Position numbers and translations under genes: made by a program. A stretch of DNA of 59,665 nucleotides from Alphaproteobacteria bacterium (GTDB lineage: Bacteria; Pseudomonadota; Alphaproteobacteria; Rickettsiales; SXRF01): assembly GCA_020054105.1 (NCBI GenBank), contig JAGVLW010000005.1, positions 1 to 59,665 of the forward strand, given 5' to 3'. This document shows, piece by piece, positions 17,494 through 26,460 of the stretch (positions are counted from its first letter, which is position 1; each line of letters opens with the position of its first letter). Under the pieces are notes generated by a model that was given only the letters and a program-made list of their open reading frames with translations, had not been told where the DNA came from and searched no databases.

Positions 17494-18335
17494 CGGAAAG
17501 TGCCAGCGGTTTTTAGCATGGCGTCGGTGCCAGGAATATGCGGCTCACCGCGGAAATTCGCCACGTTGTTGAATTTTGCCTTGCAGGTAGGAAAGAGCTT
17601 GTCGCATCCGGCTATCACATTGAAGGTATCGCCGTTTGCGATGGCATAGGGCATCGGAAGTGCCAGCACGATTTGCTTATTGGCAAATTCCTTAATCTCG
17701 CGCCGCAAGCCCGCATTGGCGCCGGTGAGCCATTGCACTTCGCCCCCGGTGAAATAGCCCGCCGCCTGCGTTAACGCATTGGAGGCGAATATCAGGCTGC
17801 TGGTCACGGTGTTGACCGTGCCGGCGAAAGTGAATGATGCAAGATTCACCGTGCAGCGCGCATCGCCTAAAATAGCGCGGCAGGACGGGCTGAAAAGCTG
17901 GCCGATATGCTGCTGCATCAGCTCGGAAAGCCCGCGCAGTTCGGCCACGAACGTGTCTTTTTGCAGCCGCACTTCACCGAGTTTTCCCCGGCGCATCATC
18001 ATGCGGTCTTGTGTCAGGTCGTTGTAATTGACTTGGAACACCTCGACTTCGGCAAAGTCGTAAAGGCCTGCCATCAGATCCGGCGCAGTAATATAGCCAG
18101 GCTCCAGCACGCCCTGCACATCGACGTTATCTACGGAGAAATCGTCTTTGGATTCGATGCTGGAAGGCGTGAAGCCAACGATGCTCAGATAGGTCAGGCT
18201 GGCATAAACCAGGTCTTTGTCGCAATCGGTATAGGTTTTGACCACGCCATCTGTGCGGGTAATTTTCCAGCACGTCGCAAGCGTGGTTACTTCCCCTTGA
18301 AGATGCGCGTTGAAGGATGGGCTTACGGCGCGCAT
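17490..18335 (-). CDS. DUF2163 / GTA gp13-like tail (hub) protein
   Basis: 281 residues. Recognisable features of the family: LATCWKITRTDG near residue 20, SSIESKDDFSVDNVDVQG (about 57-74), DLMAGLYDFAEVEVFQVNY (about 85-103) and a C-terminal CRAILGDARC and GCDKLFPTCKAKFNN with paired Cys residues (four in GTA gp13, where an iron-sulphur cluster has been seen). Forms part of the baseplate hub between the distal tail ring and the tip. The start codon overlaps the preceding stop by one base. Confidence 0.85.
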   Translation of the reverse strand: MRAVSPSFNAHLQGEVTTLATCWKITRTDGVVKTYTDCDKDLVYASLTYLSIVGFTPSSIESKDDFSVDNVDVQGVLEPGYITAPDLMAGLYDFAEVEVFQVNYNDLTQDRMMMRRGKLGEVRLQKDTFVAELRGLSELMQQHIGQLFSPSCRAILGDARCTVNLASFTFAGTVNTVTSSLIFASNALTQAAGYFTGGEVQWLTGANAGLRREIKEFANKQIVLALPMPYAIANGDTFNVIAGCDKLFPTCKAKFNNVANFRGEPHIPGTDAMLKTAGTFR

Positions 18336-18937
18336 TATTTTAGCTCCACTAGCGTGATGCCTTCCCAGCTCCGGGTGCCGAAATCGTCAATGCTGGGGTC
18401 GAGGTGATCGATATCGAAGCGCACTGGAACATCGAACTCAAAATCCGCAGTGACAACGACGCCTGCGCCCGGCGCTACGGTGAAGGTCACAATGCCGGTG
18501 GTGTAGTTGACGCTATAGCCGCTGCCTTGCAGCACTGCGTTCAGGTAAATTTTGAGTGTGCCGTTATTTACCGGCTTGCTGATGGTGCGCGTGACGGTGA
18601 CGCTGCCGCTGGTGTATTTTTTTACCAGTTGGAATTGCGTGACCGTGCCGTTTCCGGTGCCGAGGTTCTGGCCGGCGGCTTGGTAATCTGTCCAGTCCTT
18701 AAAGCGAAAGCCTATAGCCCGCCCTTGGCGCGCGCGGAAGAACGCAATCAACTCGTCCAGCTGCGCAGGCGTTTTGACGCCATGCGATACGCTGTAGCGG
18801 GCGCGCGCCTGACTCCAGTTGATATTGCGCTGTTCTTTAGCGGAAAATAACTCTACGATGTCCGTTGAAAATTCTGGCCCGCCTCTTGCGCCGTAGGAAA
18901 TATCGGCAGGGAATTGAATTTCCTCAATAGTTGGCAT
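18335..18937 (-). CDS. DUF2460 / GTA gp12-like distal tail protein
   Basis: 200 residues starting MPTIEEIQFPADISYGARGG, with the family pattern of a YSVSHGVKTPAQLDELIAFF stretch (about residues 46-65) and RQGRAIGFRFKDWTDY (about 67-82). Corresponds to the distal tail protein ring at the end of the tail tube. The start at 18937 is chosen over one 13 codons upstream because the conserved domain begins there. In related elements the tape-measure gene is directly upstream; here the Fic module separates the two. Confidence 0.85.
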   Translation of the reverse strand: MPTIEEIQFPADISYGARGGPEFSTDIVELFSAKEQRNINWSQARARYSVSHGVKTPAQLDELIAFFRARQGRAIGFRFKDWTDYQAAGQNLGTGNGTVTQFQLVKKYTSGSVTVTRTISKPVNNGTLKIYLNAVLQGSGYSVNYTTGIVTFTVAPGAGVVVTADFEFDVPVRFDIDHLDPSIDDFGTRSWEGITLVELK

Positions 18938-18968
18938 TAGAAACACACTATAGGCTGTTAATTTTATA

Positions 18969-19017
18969 TTTACCAACAGCCTTTAGTATGTTATATACTC
19001 GGAAAGTAACATACTAT
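18969..19017 (+). promoter_or_regulatory. Promoter/operator of the mobile mystery A/B module
   Basis: A perfect 10-bp inverted repeat, TAGTATGTTA (18984-18993) and TAACATACTA (19007-19016), separated by 13 bp that contain a -10-like TATACT (18994-18999). A weak -35-like TTTACC lies at 18969-18974. The palindrome is 14 bp before the HTH gene ATG and is the obvious autoregulatory site for that HTH protein. Confidence 0.65.
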
Positions 19018-19029
19018 AAGGTGTGGATT

Positions 19030-19476
19030 ATGGCTGATTTTCTACAGATGCAGCGGCGTTCGCTGGATAAGCACATGCAGGCCATCCAGATAGGCGAAGT
19101 GCCGAATGGCGGCTGGATACGCGCAGTACGCTCGGCGCTCGGCATGAGCGTGCGCCAGCTCGCGGTTCGGCTCGGCATCAAACAACAATCGGGCTCGAAG
19201 CTGGAAGCGAACGAAGCGGACGGCTCCATTACGCTGAACTCGCTGCGCAAGGCAGCGGAGGCGATGGACTGCCGCTTTGTGTACGCTATGATTCCAAACG
19301 GCAGCTTGGATGAAATCGTGCGCAGACAGGCAATGAAGAAAGCAGCAGAGGCTTTTGCGCCTATCCACCGCACCATGACGCTTGAGGCTCAAGCATTGCC
19401 CGATAACAGCGAAGTGGTGCGTGATGCCGCCGAGGAATTGATACGCAAAAATTCTAAGAAGCTGTGGAACGCATGA
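19030..19476 (+). CDS. Mobile mystery protein A (HTH regulator/antitoxin partner)
   Basis: 148 residues. Residues about 30-80 hold an Xre-type helix-turn-helix (IRAVRSALGMSVRQLAVRLG, then KQQSGSKLEANEADGSITLN). The whole protein, including the C-terminal helix after MIPNGSLDEIVRRQA, matches the mobile mystery protein A family, which always precedes a Fic-domain protein B. It probably represses its own operon through the palindrome just upstream and may restrain the Fic partner. Translation overlaps the next gene by ATGA. Encoded against the tail operon. Confidence 0.8.
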   Translation: MADFLQMQRRSLDKHMQAIQIGEVPNGGWIRAVRSALGMSVRQLAVRLGIKQQSGSKLEANEADGSITLNSLRKAAEAMDCRFVYAMIPNGSLDEIVRRQAMKKAAEAFAPIHRTMTLEAQALPDNSEVVRDAAEELIRKNSKKLWNA

Positions 19477-20060
19477 TTGACTTTGTTTATATCCCCGGCC
19501 AAACGCCGCTTACCGAAGAAGAAAAACGCGACCTCATCCCGAGCTTGGCAACACGCGAAGATCTGGATGCGTGGGAACAGCAGAACATCATCGAAGCGCG
19601 CGAGTGGCTGATGAAAAAGAGCACGCTTGCGCGGAAAGTAGCTATCCGTGAGGATTTTCTGTTGGATTTGCATAAGCGCATGTTCGGGCGCGTCTGGCGC
19701 TGGGCGGGCAACTATCGGCGCTCGGATAAAAATATCGGCGCACCGTTTTACGAAGTGCCTATCCAGCTTCGCCAGCTACTCGACGATGCAAATTATTGGC
19801 AGGAGCATGACAGCTTCCCGGTGCGGGATATGGCGATCATGCTGCATCACCGGCTGGTAAAGATTCACCTGTTCGCCAATGGCAACGGCAGGCACTCCCG
19901 CCTGTGCGCGGATGCGATTGTCGCACAGGCGGGCGTTGAGCCGCTTAGCTGGGGCGGCGGCGATCTGAACAAGCCGGAAGAACTGCGCCGCCGGTATATT
20001 TCGGCGCTGCAGGCAGCGGATAGCGGTGATTATGCGCCGCTGCTGGATTTCGCTTCTTAA
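19473..20060 (+). CDS. Mobile mystery protein B, Fic-domain enzyme
   Basis: 195 residues. The Fic core motif HLFANGNGRHSR (about residues 131-142) fits HxFxxGNGRxxR with all catalytic residues, so AMP or another nucleotide transfer to a target hydroxyl is possible. A conserved WRWAGNYRRSDKNIG segment (about 74-88) precedes it. An inhibitory (S/T)xxxE(G/N) helix is not obvious in this protein, so restraint may come from protein A. Its stop overlaps the stop of the convergent tape-measure gene by 3-4 bases, so the module fits the gap without damaging the tail gene. Confidence 0.85.
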   Translation: MIDFVYIPGQTPLTEEEKRDLIPSLATREDLDAWEQQNIIEAREWLMKKSTLARKVAIREDFLLDLHKRMFGRVWRWAGNYRRSDKNIGAPFYEVPIQLRQLLDDANYWQEHDSFPVRDMAIMLHHRLVKIHLFANGNGRHSRLCADAIVAQAGVEPLSWGGGDLNKPEELRRRYISALQAADSGDYAPLLDFAS

Positions 20061-23000
20061 AGGTTTCGCTTCGCCCGCGAAATGGCGCGCGCGGCATCTG
20101 AGGCAATCTGGCCTTGGCTGCGCTTGAATGAAACAGCATCCTGCGTCGTCACGTTCAGATTAACTACGATGGTATCGCCGCCTTGCGCGCTGTTGTCATT
20201 GGCCGAACCGCCATAACCGTTCGGCACATAAAGCTCGCGCCCGCGCTCGCCTCCCAGATAGGTCATGCCGGCAGTAACGTCACCGCCGCCAGCACGGAAA
20301 CCGCCGAACTTTCCCGCCATCGCAAGTGCGACAATATCCTGCGACATACGACGTGGAATATTGTCATTAGACACGTTCGCGGCACGGCGGAATACATCAT
20401 TGGAGATAATTTCGCCATCCACCGGCGGGATAAACAGCTCCGGCCCGCGCTCGCCTACGATGATCGGAGTGCGCGCACCCACTGAGCCGCCATCTGCAAA
20501 GAATCCGATAAGGCTGAAAATGCTGCTAGCGAGATTAAGGATGCCGCCGAAACCGCCACCACCGCCGCCGAATAGACCGGAAAACATCCCGCTAAGGCCG
20601 CTGAAAATACCGGAAAGGCCGGAAGTCAGCCCAGAGAATAATCCGCCCAGGCTGGAGAGAAACCCGCCGCCCGCACCGCTGGGCGAAAAGACATTGCCGA
20701 GCATGCCGAGAAAGCCACTGCTGCCCGCGCTCTGTTCGCCAAAGGCATCGGCAAAAAACTCGCCTTGGTTCGCGCCGAAATTATCATTGGCCGGTTGCAG
20801 CCAGGGAAGCGGCGCTTGCTGTTGCTGCCAAGGTAACGGCGCCTGCTGCGGCTTGCCGAAAAGCTGGCCTAAAAGACCGCCGAAGCCGAGGAAGGTATTG
20901 CCGGAAGCATTGCCTTGGCTGCCGCCCCCGAAAATACTGGAAATAATGCCAGAAAGCAGACCGCCGCTGCGCTGGCCGCTGGCATCCTTCTGGCCGAGTA
21001 TCGCGTCCATAATCGGGCGCGCGGTGATTTCGGTAAGCGTTTTGAAATATAAATCCTTAAAGCCGGAAAGCATATCTTTCCATCCGGCCTTGCCTTTGGT
21101 GAATACGCTTTGCAGGCCGTTCTTAAACACGCCTTCGAAGTCATTATTGAATTGCTCGGTCAGGCGCTTGTTTTCGCGCAGCACCGGGTCTTGCGCCTCC
21201 AGCTCCTTGCGTAAGCCTTCCGCCTTGCGCCGGATGGCCTCGAACCCTTCCGCCGTTTGCGGCTGCAGCCGCGTCAGTTCCTCCATGGCGCGGTTATATT
21301 TTTCCTGCGGTGTCAGCGTTTCTTCGATGAGCTGCTTGATGGTGCGCCGCGATTGCTCCATTTCAAAATCGCTGGCGATTTGAGCTTTCGTATCCTCAAT
21401 ATTTCGGCGCTGGGCGACGGTAAGTTTGTCATAGCTGCCTACCGTGTTACGGATAGCCTGATCGACTGCATTTAGGCGCTGTCCCAGCTCATCCAGGCCT
21501 GAATCGGCCAGCCTGTCGGAGGAATCGTTACGCAGTTTCTTGAGCTCGCTTTCCAGTGAGCGCCCGCTGCCTTTGCCCGCGCTGCCGGTAGCGGTCTTAA
21601 GCAAATCCAAATCGACTTTCGGCGGTGCGGCGGGCGAAGGAATTTTGGGTGCCGTGGCGGTAGCTTTTTCCGCCGGGCTTTTGCTTTCTGCATTGGCTGT
21701 CGCGCCGCTGCCATTCTTGGCCTTGTCAGTTTCGCGCTGCAGGCGGTTGGCTTCGCCGACAACATCATCCACCAGCCCGCGGAAATAGTCGATGACGCCG
21801 CTGAATGTATCGACGACATAGTTTTTTATGTTCTGGAAAATGCCGGTAATGGCATCGTAAAGGCTCTGGAACACGCCGGCGATGGCGTTCACCACTTCGC
21901 CGATATACTCCGCTGCCGCTTGGATGGCGGTGCTGATGGCATCGTAAATGCTCGAAAACACCGCTGCCACCGGCTCCAGAAGCCCGCCGAAGTAATTTAA
22001 GGCCTGATCGACAGCGCTGCCTACCGCTTCGCTCACGGCGTCAAAAGCAGAGCTGGCGGCACTGGTGATGCTGTCCCATATTCCTGAGAGCGCCGCGCCG
22101 AGGCTCGAGAAAGCCTGCATAACGCTATCGGCCGCGCTGCTTAAGCCGCCGCCAATCCAGCTTGCAAGCTGGGTGACGTTATCCATCACCCGCTGCGTGA
22201 CCACGTTCCAGGTTGCCTGTACGATATTGCCGACACTGGCATTAAGCGGTCCCAGCGTGACGAGCGTATCCTTGAAATAAAGAAATGTGGCGACCACCGC
22301 GGCAATCGCCAGCACGATTAAGCCGATGGGTCCGAGCATGAGGTTGAAGGCCACGCCCAGCGCGCCTGCGGCAACCGATAATCCCTGCATCGCTACCGCT
22401 GCCAGGCCGTTGATCGCCGGAAGCGCCATGATGCGGGTGGCGAATCCTGCCACAGCGCCCGCGGCAGTGGTGATAGCGCTTGCCACTTTCGGCCCGTTGA
22501 TGCCGAGCAGTCCCAGCGCGGTATTGAACAGATATGTGCCTCCCGCCGCCGCTTTCGTGGCAAGCGACGCGCCGCCGGTAGAAGTTGCGATTTTCTCACC
22601 TGAAATCATGTAGAGATTGGCAGACCGTGTAGCTGCGGCCATGCCGGTGGCGTTAGCGACTGCCTCAATCGTGCCTGCGCGCAGCGCGCGCGCCGCGTTG
22701 GTGCCGACCGTTGCAAGCAGCGTGAAAAAGGTGATAGTGCGATTAATGGCAATGCCTGCCAGCGCGATCGCCAGCAGCTCGGCATTATCGGCAATAAGCT
22801 GCAGCACTACGGCCAGTGCTTTGCCGAACACCAGCGCCGCGTCACTATTGGCGAATACAATGAGTTTATCGAGCAACTGGTTGAAGGCAGGCGCGGCCTC
22901 GGCGCCGACCTTACGCAGGAATTCATTAAAGCTATTGCGCAGGATTTGGATTTTGCCTGCCGTGGTTTCAAAGGCCTTTTGCGATACGGAATTGAGATCG

Positions 23001-24016
23001 CTGTTTTCCTGATAGGCTTTATTCGCCTCTTTCACGCGCTCGGTCACACGCCCGAAATTGACCGCCAGCAGCGGCAGCACGGCGTTGATTTCCGTGCCGT
23101 TTAAGCCCAGCGAGGCAAGCACGTTTTCGGCATTGCCGCCTTGCTCGATGACGCTTTGCAGCCCGCTGACGAATTGCAAAAACGCGCCGAACGCATCTTC
23201 CTGAAAGGCTTTTTTGAATTGGTCGCCGGTGGTGCCAGCCAGTATGCCGAGCGTGCGCAGATCCTCGCCACCGGAATCGGTAGCGCTTTTAAGCGCAAGG
23301 AAGGTACGCAGAATAGCCGAGCGCGCCAGCTCAGGCTGCTGTCCGAATTCACGCATAGCCGTGCCGAGGCCTACCAGGTTGGCGCTCGATACCTTGAATT
23401 GTGCCGTGCCTTTGGACAGCTCGATGACCATCCGGGCAATTTCCGATTCCGAAGCGGCAGAAGTGCGGCCGAGGTAAACGATGCTTGAAGCCAGCCGGTC
23501 CACGGTGCCGATATCCTCTCCGGCCACGTTGATGACGCGCGCCAGAATGGTAGCCGCTTCTTCTCCCGCCAGGTCGCTGGCGAATCCCAACTTAGCGACG
23601 GTTTCGGTGAATTTAAGAATATTGGCGCTGCCCTCGATGCCGAGTTGCCCGGCGGAAGCGGCAATGCCTAAAAGCTGCTCGCGCGCTACTGGCAAGCGTT
23701 GACTCATGCGAATCAAATCATTGCCGAGATCGGCCAACGCCTGCCCGGTAATATCGGTAGTCTTGCTAACATTCGCCATGCCGCGCTCGAACTCCACGAA
23801 GGAGCCGATGGAACGGCGCACGAAATCGCCAATGCCGATACCGGCGATAGCCCCCTGCACGGAAAACAGACTTTGCTTAAGGCGGTTAAAACTGCCGTCA
23901 AGCTGATCTGTCATTTCGCGCGCACGGCGGCGCACGCCTTCGAGCTCGGTATTAACGACCCGCGCGCCTGCCTGCGCGCCACGCGGGTCGATGGTTACGA
24001 CAAGTCTGCTTTCCAC
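20057..24016 (-). CDS. Tape measure protein
   Basis: 1319 residues, the longest phage gene here, in the place between the tail-assembly chaperones and the distal tail genes. The N-terminal 330 residues match the TP901-type tape-measure core (FVEFERGMANVSKTTDITGQ, then ARMVIELSKGTAQFKVSS). Residues about 400-620 contain several hydrophobic stretches, as expected for the part that later inserts into the membrane. Around 620-760 is a region of repeated helical segments, then a charged coiled-coil domain; the C-terminus is Gly/Phe-rich with FFADGGSVGARTPIIVGERG and a second ERGRELYVP-type end. Tail length scales with this protein, which also fills the tube lumen. GTG start, four bases after the chaperone stop. 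Confidence 0.9.
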   Translation of the reverse strand: MESRLVVTIDPRGAQAGARVVNTELEGVRRRAREMTDQLDGSFNRLKQSLFSVQGAIAGIGIGDFVRRSIGSFVEFERGMANVSKTTDITGQALADLGNDLIRMSQRLPVAREQLLGIAASAGQLGIEGSANILKFTETVAKLGFASDLAGEEAATILARVINVAGEDIGTVDRLASSIVYLGRTSAASESEIARMVIELSKGTAQFKVSSANLVGLGTAMREFGQQPELARSAILRTFLALKSATDSGGEDLRTLGILAGTTGDQFKKAFQEDAFGAFLQFVSGLQSVIEQGGNAENVLASLGLNGTEINAVLPLLAVNFGRVTERVKEANKAYQENSDLNSVSQKAFETTAGKIQILRNSFNEFLRKVGAEAAPAFNQLLDKLIVFANSDAALVFGKALAVVLQLIADNAELLAIALAGIAINRTITFFTLLATVGTNAARALRAGTIEAVANATGMAAATRSANLYMISGEKIATSTGGASLATKAAAGGTYLFNTALGLLGINGPKVASAITTAAGAVAGFATRIMALPAINGLAAVAMQGLSVAAGALGVAFNLMLGPIGLIVLAIAAVVATFLYFKDTLVTLGPLNASVGNIVQATWNVVTQRVMDNVTQLASWIGGGLSSAADSVMQAFSSLGAALSGIWDSITSAASSAFDAVSEAVGSAVDQALNYFGGLLEPVAAVFSSIYDAISTAIQAAAEYIGEVVNAIAGVFQSLYDAITGIFQNIKNYVVDTFSGVIDYFRGLVDDVVGEANRLQRETDKAKNGSGATANAESKSPAEKATATAPKIPSPAAPPKVDLDLLKTATGSAGKGSGRSLESELKKLRNDSSDRLADSGLDELGQRLNAVDQAIRNTVGSYDKLTVAQRRNIEDTKAQIASDFEMEQSRRTIKQLIEETLTPQEKYNRAMEELTRLQPQTAEGFEAIRRKAEGLRKELEAQDPVLRENKRLTEQFNNDFEGVFKNGLQSVFTKGKAGWKDMLSGFKDLYFKTLTEITARPIMDAILGQKDASGQRSGGLLSGIISSIFGGGSQGNASGNTFLGFGGLLGQLFGKPQQAPLPWQQQQAPLPWLQPANDNFGANQGEFFADAFGEQSAGSSGFLGMLGNVFSPSGAGGGFLSSLGGLFSGLTSGLSGIFSGLSGMFSGLFGGGGGGFGGILNLASSIFSLIGFFADGGSVGARTPIIVGERGPELFIPPVDGEIISNDVFRRAANVSNDNIPRRMSQDIVALAMAGKFGGFRAGGGDVTAGMTYLGGERGRELYVPNGYGGSANDNSAQGGDTIVVNLNVTTQDAVSFKRSQGQIASDAARAISRAKRNL

Positions 24017-24020
24017 GATG

Positions 24021-24275
24021 CTACTGTTTCAGCTTGGATTGGTTACGTTTGTTGATGTGCTCGACGAATTCCGCATCCATGGCGCGGATGAGCTGGAGGA
24101 AGCGGTCTATGTCGTCCACTTCATAAAGACGGATATATGCTTCCAGCTCGGTCAGGGGGATGCAGCCCACGCCCATGCCGGCGCTGCGGCTTGGCGATAG
24201 GATGATAAAGGCGTCGCGGATATCGAGCACATCCGCAAACACCTCCGGCTCTTTAGCAAGCGCCGAAGGTGTCAC
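24021..24275 (-). CDS. Tail-assembly chaperone C-terminal (T-like) part, reached by -1 frameshift
   Basis: This reading frame is open well upstream of its GTG (24275), back into the preceding gene, and is joined to it by the slippery site at 24353-24359. Read through the frameshift, the last 110 residues of a 245-residue fusion protein are encoded from 24353 down to 24021. The extension begins LIEWVRWNVEWGEH and ends HINKRNQSKLKQ. This gpG/gpGT organisation is a conserved feature of long-tailed phages, where the fusion bridges the tube protein and tape measure. Independent initiation at the GTG is possible but not needed. Confidence 0.75.
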   Translation of the reverse strand: MTPSALAKEPEVFADVLDIRDAFIILSPSRSAGMGVGCIPLTELEAYIRLYEVDDIDRFLQLIRAMDAEFVEHINKRNQSKLKQ

Positions 24276-24289
24276 GCCTTCCTTTTCTT

Positions 24290-24757
24290 CTAGGTGCCGG
24301 AGGAACTTGAGATGTTCTCCCCATTCGACGTTCCATCGGACCCACTCGATAAGTTTTTTTCCGCTTGCTCCAGGTGCTCCTGACGGAACAGCTCGGCATC
24401 GCTGGCGAGGTCAACCACCTGGTCGCGGAAATCGGCCAGCTCCGGGTCGGAGAGAATTTTCAGCGCAGCGGCTTCGCTATACGGCACTTCCTGTTTGTCC
24501 AGCACCAGGTTTTCCCAGCCCAGCAGCACCGTTTTGGCGAGGCATTTAGCGAGGATGGCGTTTTCCGTCGCCTCCTCGAGAGTGCGGTTGCGGATCTGGC
24601 GCTCATGAGGTTTCGTGAGCCTCTGGTAGAGTTTGCGAAAATTAGGATTTTTGAGGCGAGCAATTTTGAGTTTTAAGCCGCCGCCCAGGTCTTGCGACCA
24701 TACGCCTTCAATTTCCTTTTGCGGGTCTGTGGCAAACAGTGTGCGGATATCGTTCAT
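24290..24757 (-). CDS. Tail-assembly chaperone (G-like)
   Basis: 155 residues: mostly helical, with KPHERQIRNRTLEEATENAI (about residues 49-68) and AKTVLLGWENLVLDKQEVPY (about 74-93), a pattern shared by tail chaperones annotated in many siphoviruses (DNPEFxxxxxKLxxP, LLxGWENLxxxxG). The C-terminal 20 residues after the frameshift site are low-complexity Ser/Gly/Asn, as expected of an unselected tail past a slippery sequence. It sits between the tube protein and the tape-measure gene. Confidence 0.8.
   Translation of the reverse strand: MNDIRTLFATDPQKEIEGVWSQDLGGGLKLKIARLKNPNFRKLYQRLTKPHERQIRNRTLEEATENAILAKCLAKTVLLGWENLVLDKQEVPYSEAAALKILSDPELADFRDQVVDLASDAELFRQEHLEQAEKNLSSGSDGTSNGENISSSSGT
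24353..24359 (-). other. -1 programmed ribosomal frameshift site A AAA AAC
   Basis: On the minus strand the codons GAA AAA AAC form the canonical slippery heptamer A AAA AAC in the zero frame of the chaperone gene (codon boundaries counted from its ATG at 24757). A -1 slip enters a frame open for 110 codons and ending four bases before the tape-measure gene. Confidence 0.85.
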
Positions 24758-24804
24758 GGTTAGGCTCCTTAAAGTTGGTTAATAAAAAATGTGGAAAACA
24801 CCGC

Positions 24805-25974
24805 TTACGCGATGCGATCGAGCTGGATGGTGAAGTCGTAGGTGGGATGGCGCAGCGCCTGAAACTCAATGTCTGCCATGACGTCCTGATCGGCCGCGCC
24901 AGCGGTCAGCTCGCCCTTGGTCAGCTTCACCCGCGGCAAGGTGAGGATGTAGTTGTTGTTGGCCGCATCGGTGAAGCGGAAGGACAGCGAGGTTTCAGTG
25001 CCGACGATATATTTGGAATACAGGTCGCTCGCCAAGCCCTCGAAATAAGCAGAGAGTTTGCCGGTCACGGTGGCACGGCCTGCGCCGATGCCAGCATTAC
25101 CGAGCACGCTGACGGCTTTTTGTTGCCGCAGCTTATTATCGAGATTTACTGAAAACTCCTTGAGCTTTCCGGCAAACAGCGCGCCGCCTTCGGAGATGTA
25201 GGCGACGTTGTTCACGGCATTGAGCACGTCTGCGGTAGGTGCCGCCACCGGCCCGCCGGTGCTGATAGTGACGGCATTGAGCGCCGAACCTTTCCCGAGC
25301 ATATTAAGTACGCCGGTCATGATTTCGCCCGCCGTCAAATTGAGCGCCATAGTGTTGACGCGCATGCCTGTGAAGGCCTTGAACTTGGTGACGTCGGCAA
25401 AAGCTACTTCCATCGAAAAGCTCTTGGCCGTGACGCCGTTACGCAAGGTTTGGCCTTTGATGGTGCGGCCTGCCGCTGCCGATTCGTTCACCAGCGCGGT
25501 TTCACCTTTTACGGTGATCGTGCCGGCAGCGACGGTGAGGACTTGGAAAAAGCCGTTATTGGCCGGATTAGTGAAGCCGGAAGTGCGAATCCACTGGCCT
25601 GCCTTGATATTGCCAGTGATAAAGCCGTTGGCAGAATCGGTGAAACTATCCGGCGAGCCCGAAACAGCGGCGAACGTGCTGCCGGTCATGTTGGTAGCGG
25701 TAAGCCAGGCATTGTAAAACGCCCCGGCGAGCAGATCGTCCGGCGCACCGTAGGACACCTCGAAATTGATGTTGCCGCCCGGTTGCGCGTCCGTGCGGAT
25801 AAGGTCGGTGATTTGGCGGTCGGAGCGAATTTCGTTCGACTGTTTGGTATCGATGGAGAAATTCAGCGTTTCGCCGGTAAAGCGCATTGCTTTGAGGGCG
25901 GCGGCGGGTGTGGTGCCCCAGGTTACTTCCTCAAGATAGTAAAGCTGGGAACGAGCGGTATCTGCGAATGGCAT
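24805..25974 (-). CDS. Major tail (tube) protein
   Basis: 389 residues, starting MPFADTARSQLYYLEEVTWG, a typical N-terminus of tail tube proteins (xLxYxxExTWGxxP), with the following AALKAMRFTGETLNF. Beta-rich throughout with Ig-like-length strands (FRFTDAANNNYILTLPRVKL, about residues 333-352). A ribosome site AAGGAG is 6-7 bases before the ATG at 25974, which excludes an upstream in-frame start. Followed by the chaperone pair and tape measure, the normal order. Longer than simple lambda-type tube proteins (about 250), so an extra surface domain (about 110-190, GSPDSFTDSANGF) is likely. Confidence 0.85.
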   Translation of the reverse strand: MPFADTARSQLYYLEEVTWGTTPAAALKAMRFTGETLNFSIDTKQSNEIRSDRQITDLIRTDAQPGGNINFEVSYGAPDDLLAGAFYNAWLTATNMTGSTFAAVSGSPDSFTDSANGFITGNIKAGQWIRTSGFTNPANNGFFQVLTVAAGTITVKGETALVNESAAAGRTIKGQTLRNGVTAKSFSMEVAFADVTKFKAFTGMRVNTMALNLTAGEIMTGVLNMLGKGSALNAVTISTGGPVAAPTADVLNAVNNVAYISEGGALFAGKLKEFSVNLDNKLRQQKAVSVLGNAGIGAGRATVTGKLSAYFEGLASDLYSKYIVGTETSLSFRFTDAANNNYILTLPRVKLTKGELTAGAADQDVMADIEFQALRHPTYDFTIQLDRIA

Positions 25975-26010
25975 AGGAGTCTCCTTGTTGGGTTGGGGCT
26001 TAGAACGACA

Positions 26011-26041
26011 AAAGGCCATGCGCGGGATGCGCACGGCCTTT
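26011..26041 (-). terminator. Terminator-like hairpin before the tail tube gene
   Basis: Inverted repeat AAAGGCC (26011-26017) and GGCCTTT (26035-26041) with an inner GCGC stem. The following T-run on the minus strand is short (TTTTG), so it may be partial. It would let the tube gene be transcribed at a different level from the connector genes upstream. Confidence 0.5.
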
Positions 26042-26058
26042 CTTGAAATGCGAACAGG

Positions 26059-26460
26059 CTAAACGAGCTGGTCGCGGAAAAACGGATAGGAAAGATTTAC
26101 ACGCCAGTAATTTTCGTCTTTGCCGAGATCGCGGCGCTGTGCGGCACGACAGGTAATTCCGCTAAAATTTTGCGCCCGGAAAATGCCCTCTATCGTATCG
26201 GCATACTGGTCTATGGCTTTCAGGCCTTTATCTAGAGGCACGAAAATATCCACGCTGATGACGCCGGGATAGCGTATTAATCTTTGCGCGCCCATGCTGC
26301 GCAGGCTGGCGTCGCCATTGAGAATATGCAGCGCCACATAGCCTGCCGCTGCTTTGTCGGCGCGCAGATTATCGAACACGACAGGAACGGAGGGAAAGGC
26401 CGCGCTCCAATCGGTAGCGAATTTAGACTGAATGGCGTTGCGTTGCGCGGTATAGGTCAT
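26059..26460 (-). CDS. Tail terminator / tail completion protein
   Basis: 133 residues, starting MTYTAQRNAIQSKFATDW; strands VPVVFDNLRADKAAAGYVAL and IRYPGVISVDIFVPLDKGLK fit the compact alpha/beta fold of tail terminator proteins (DUF4128-like), which stop tube growth at the length set by the tape measure. It comes last among the connector genes, directly before the tube gene. Overlaps the preceding stop by ATGA. Confidence 0.7.
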   Translation of the reverse strand: MTYTAQRNAIQSKFATDWSAAFPSVPVVFDNLRADKAAAGYVALHILNGDASLRSMGAQRLIRYPGVISVDIFVPLDKGLKAIDQYADTIEGIFRAQNFSGITCRAAQRRDLGKDENYWRVNLSYPFFRDQLV

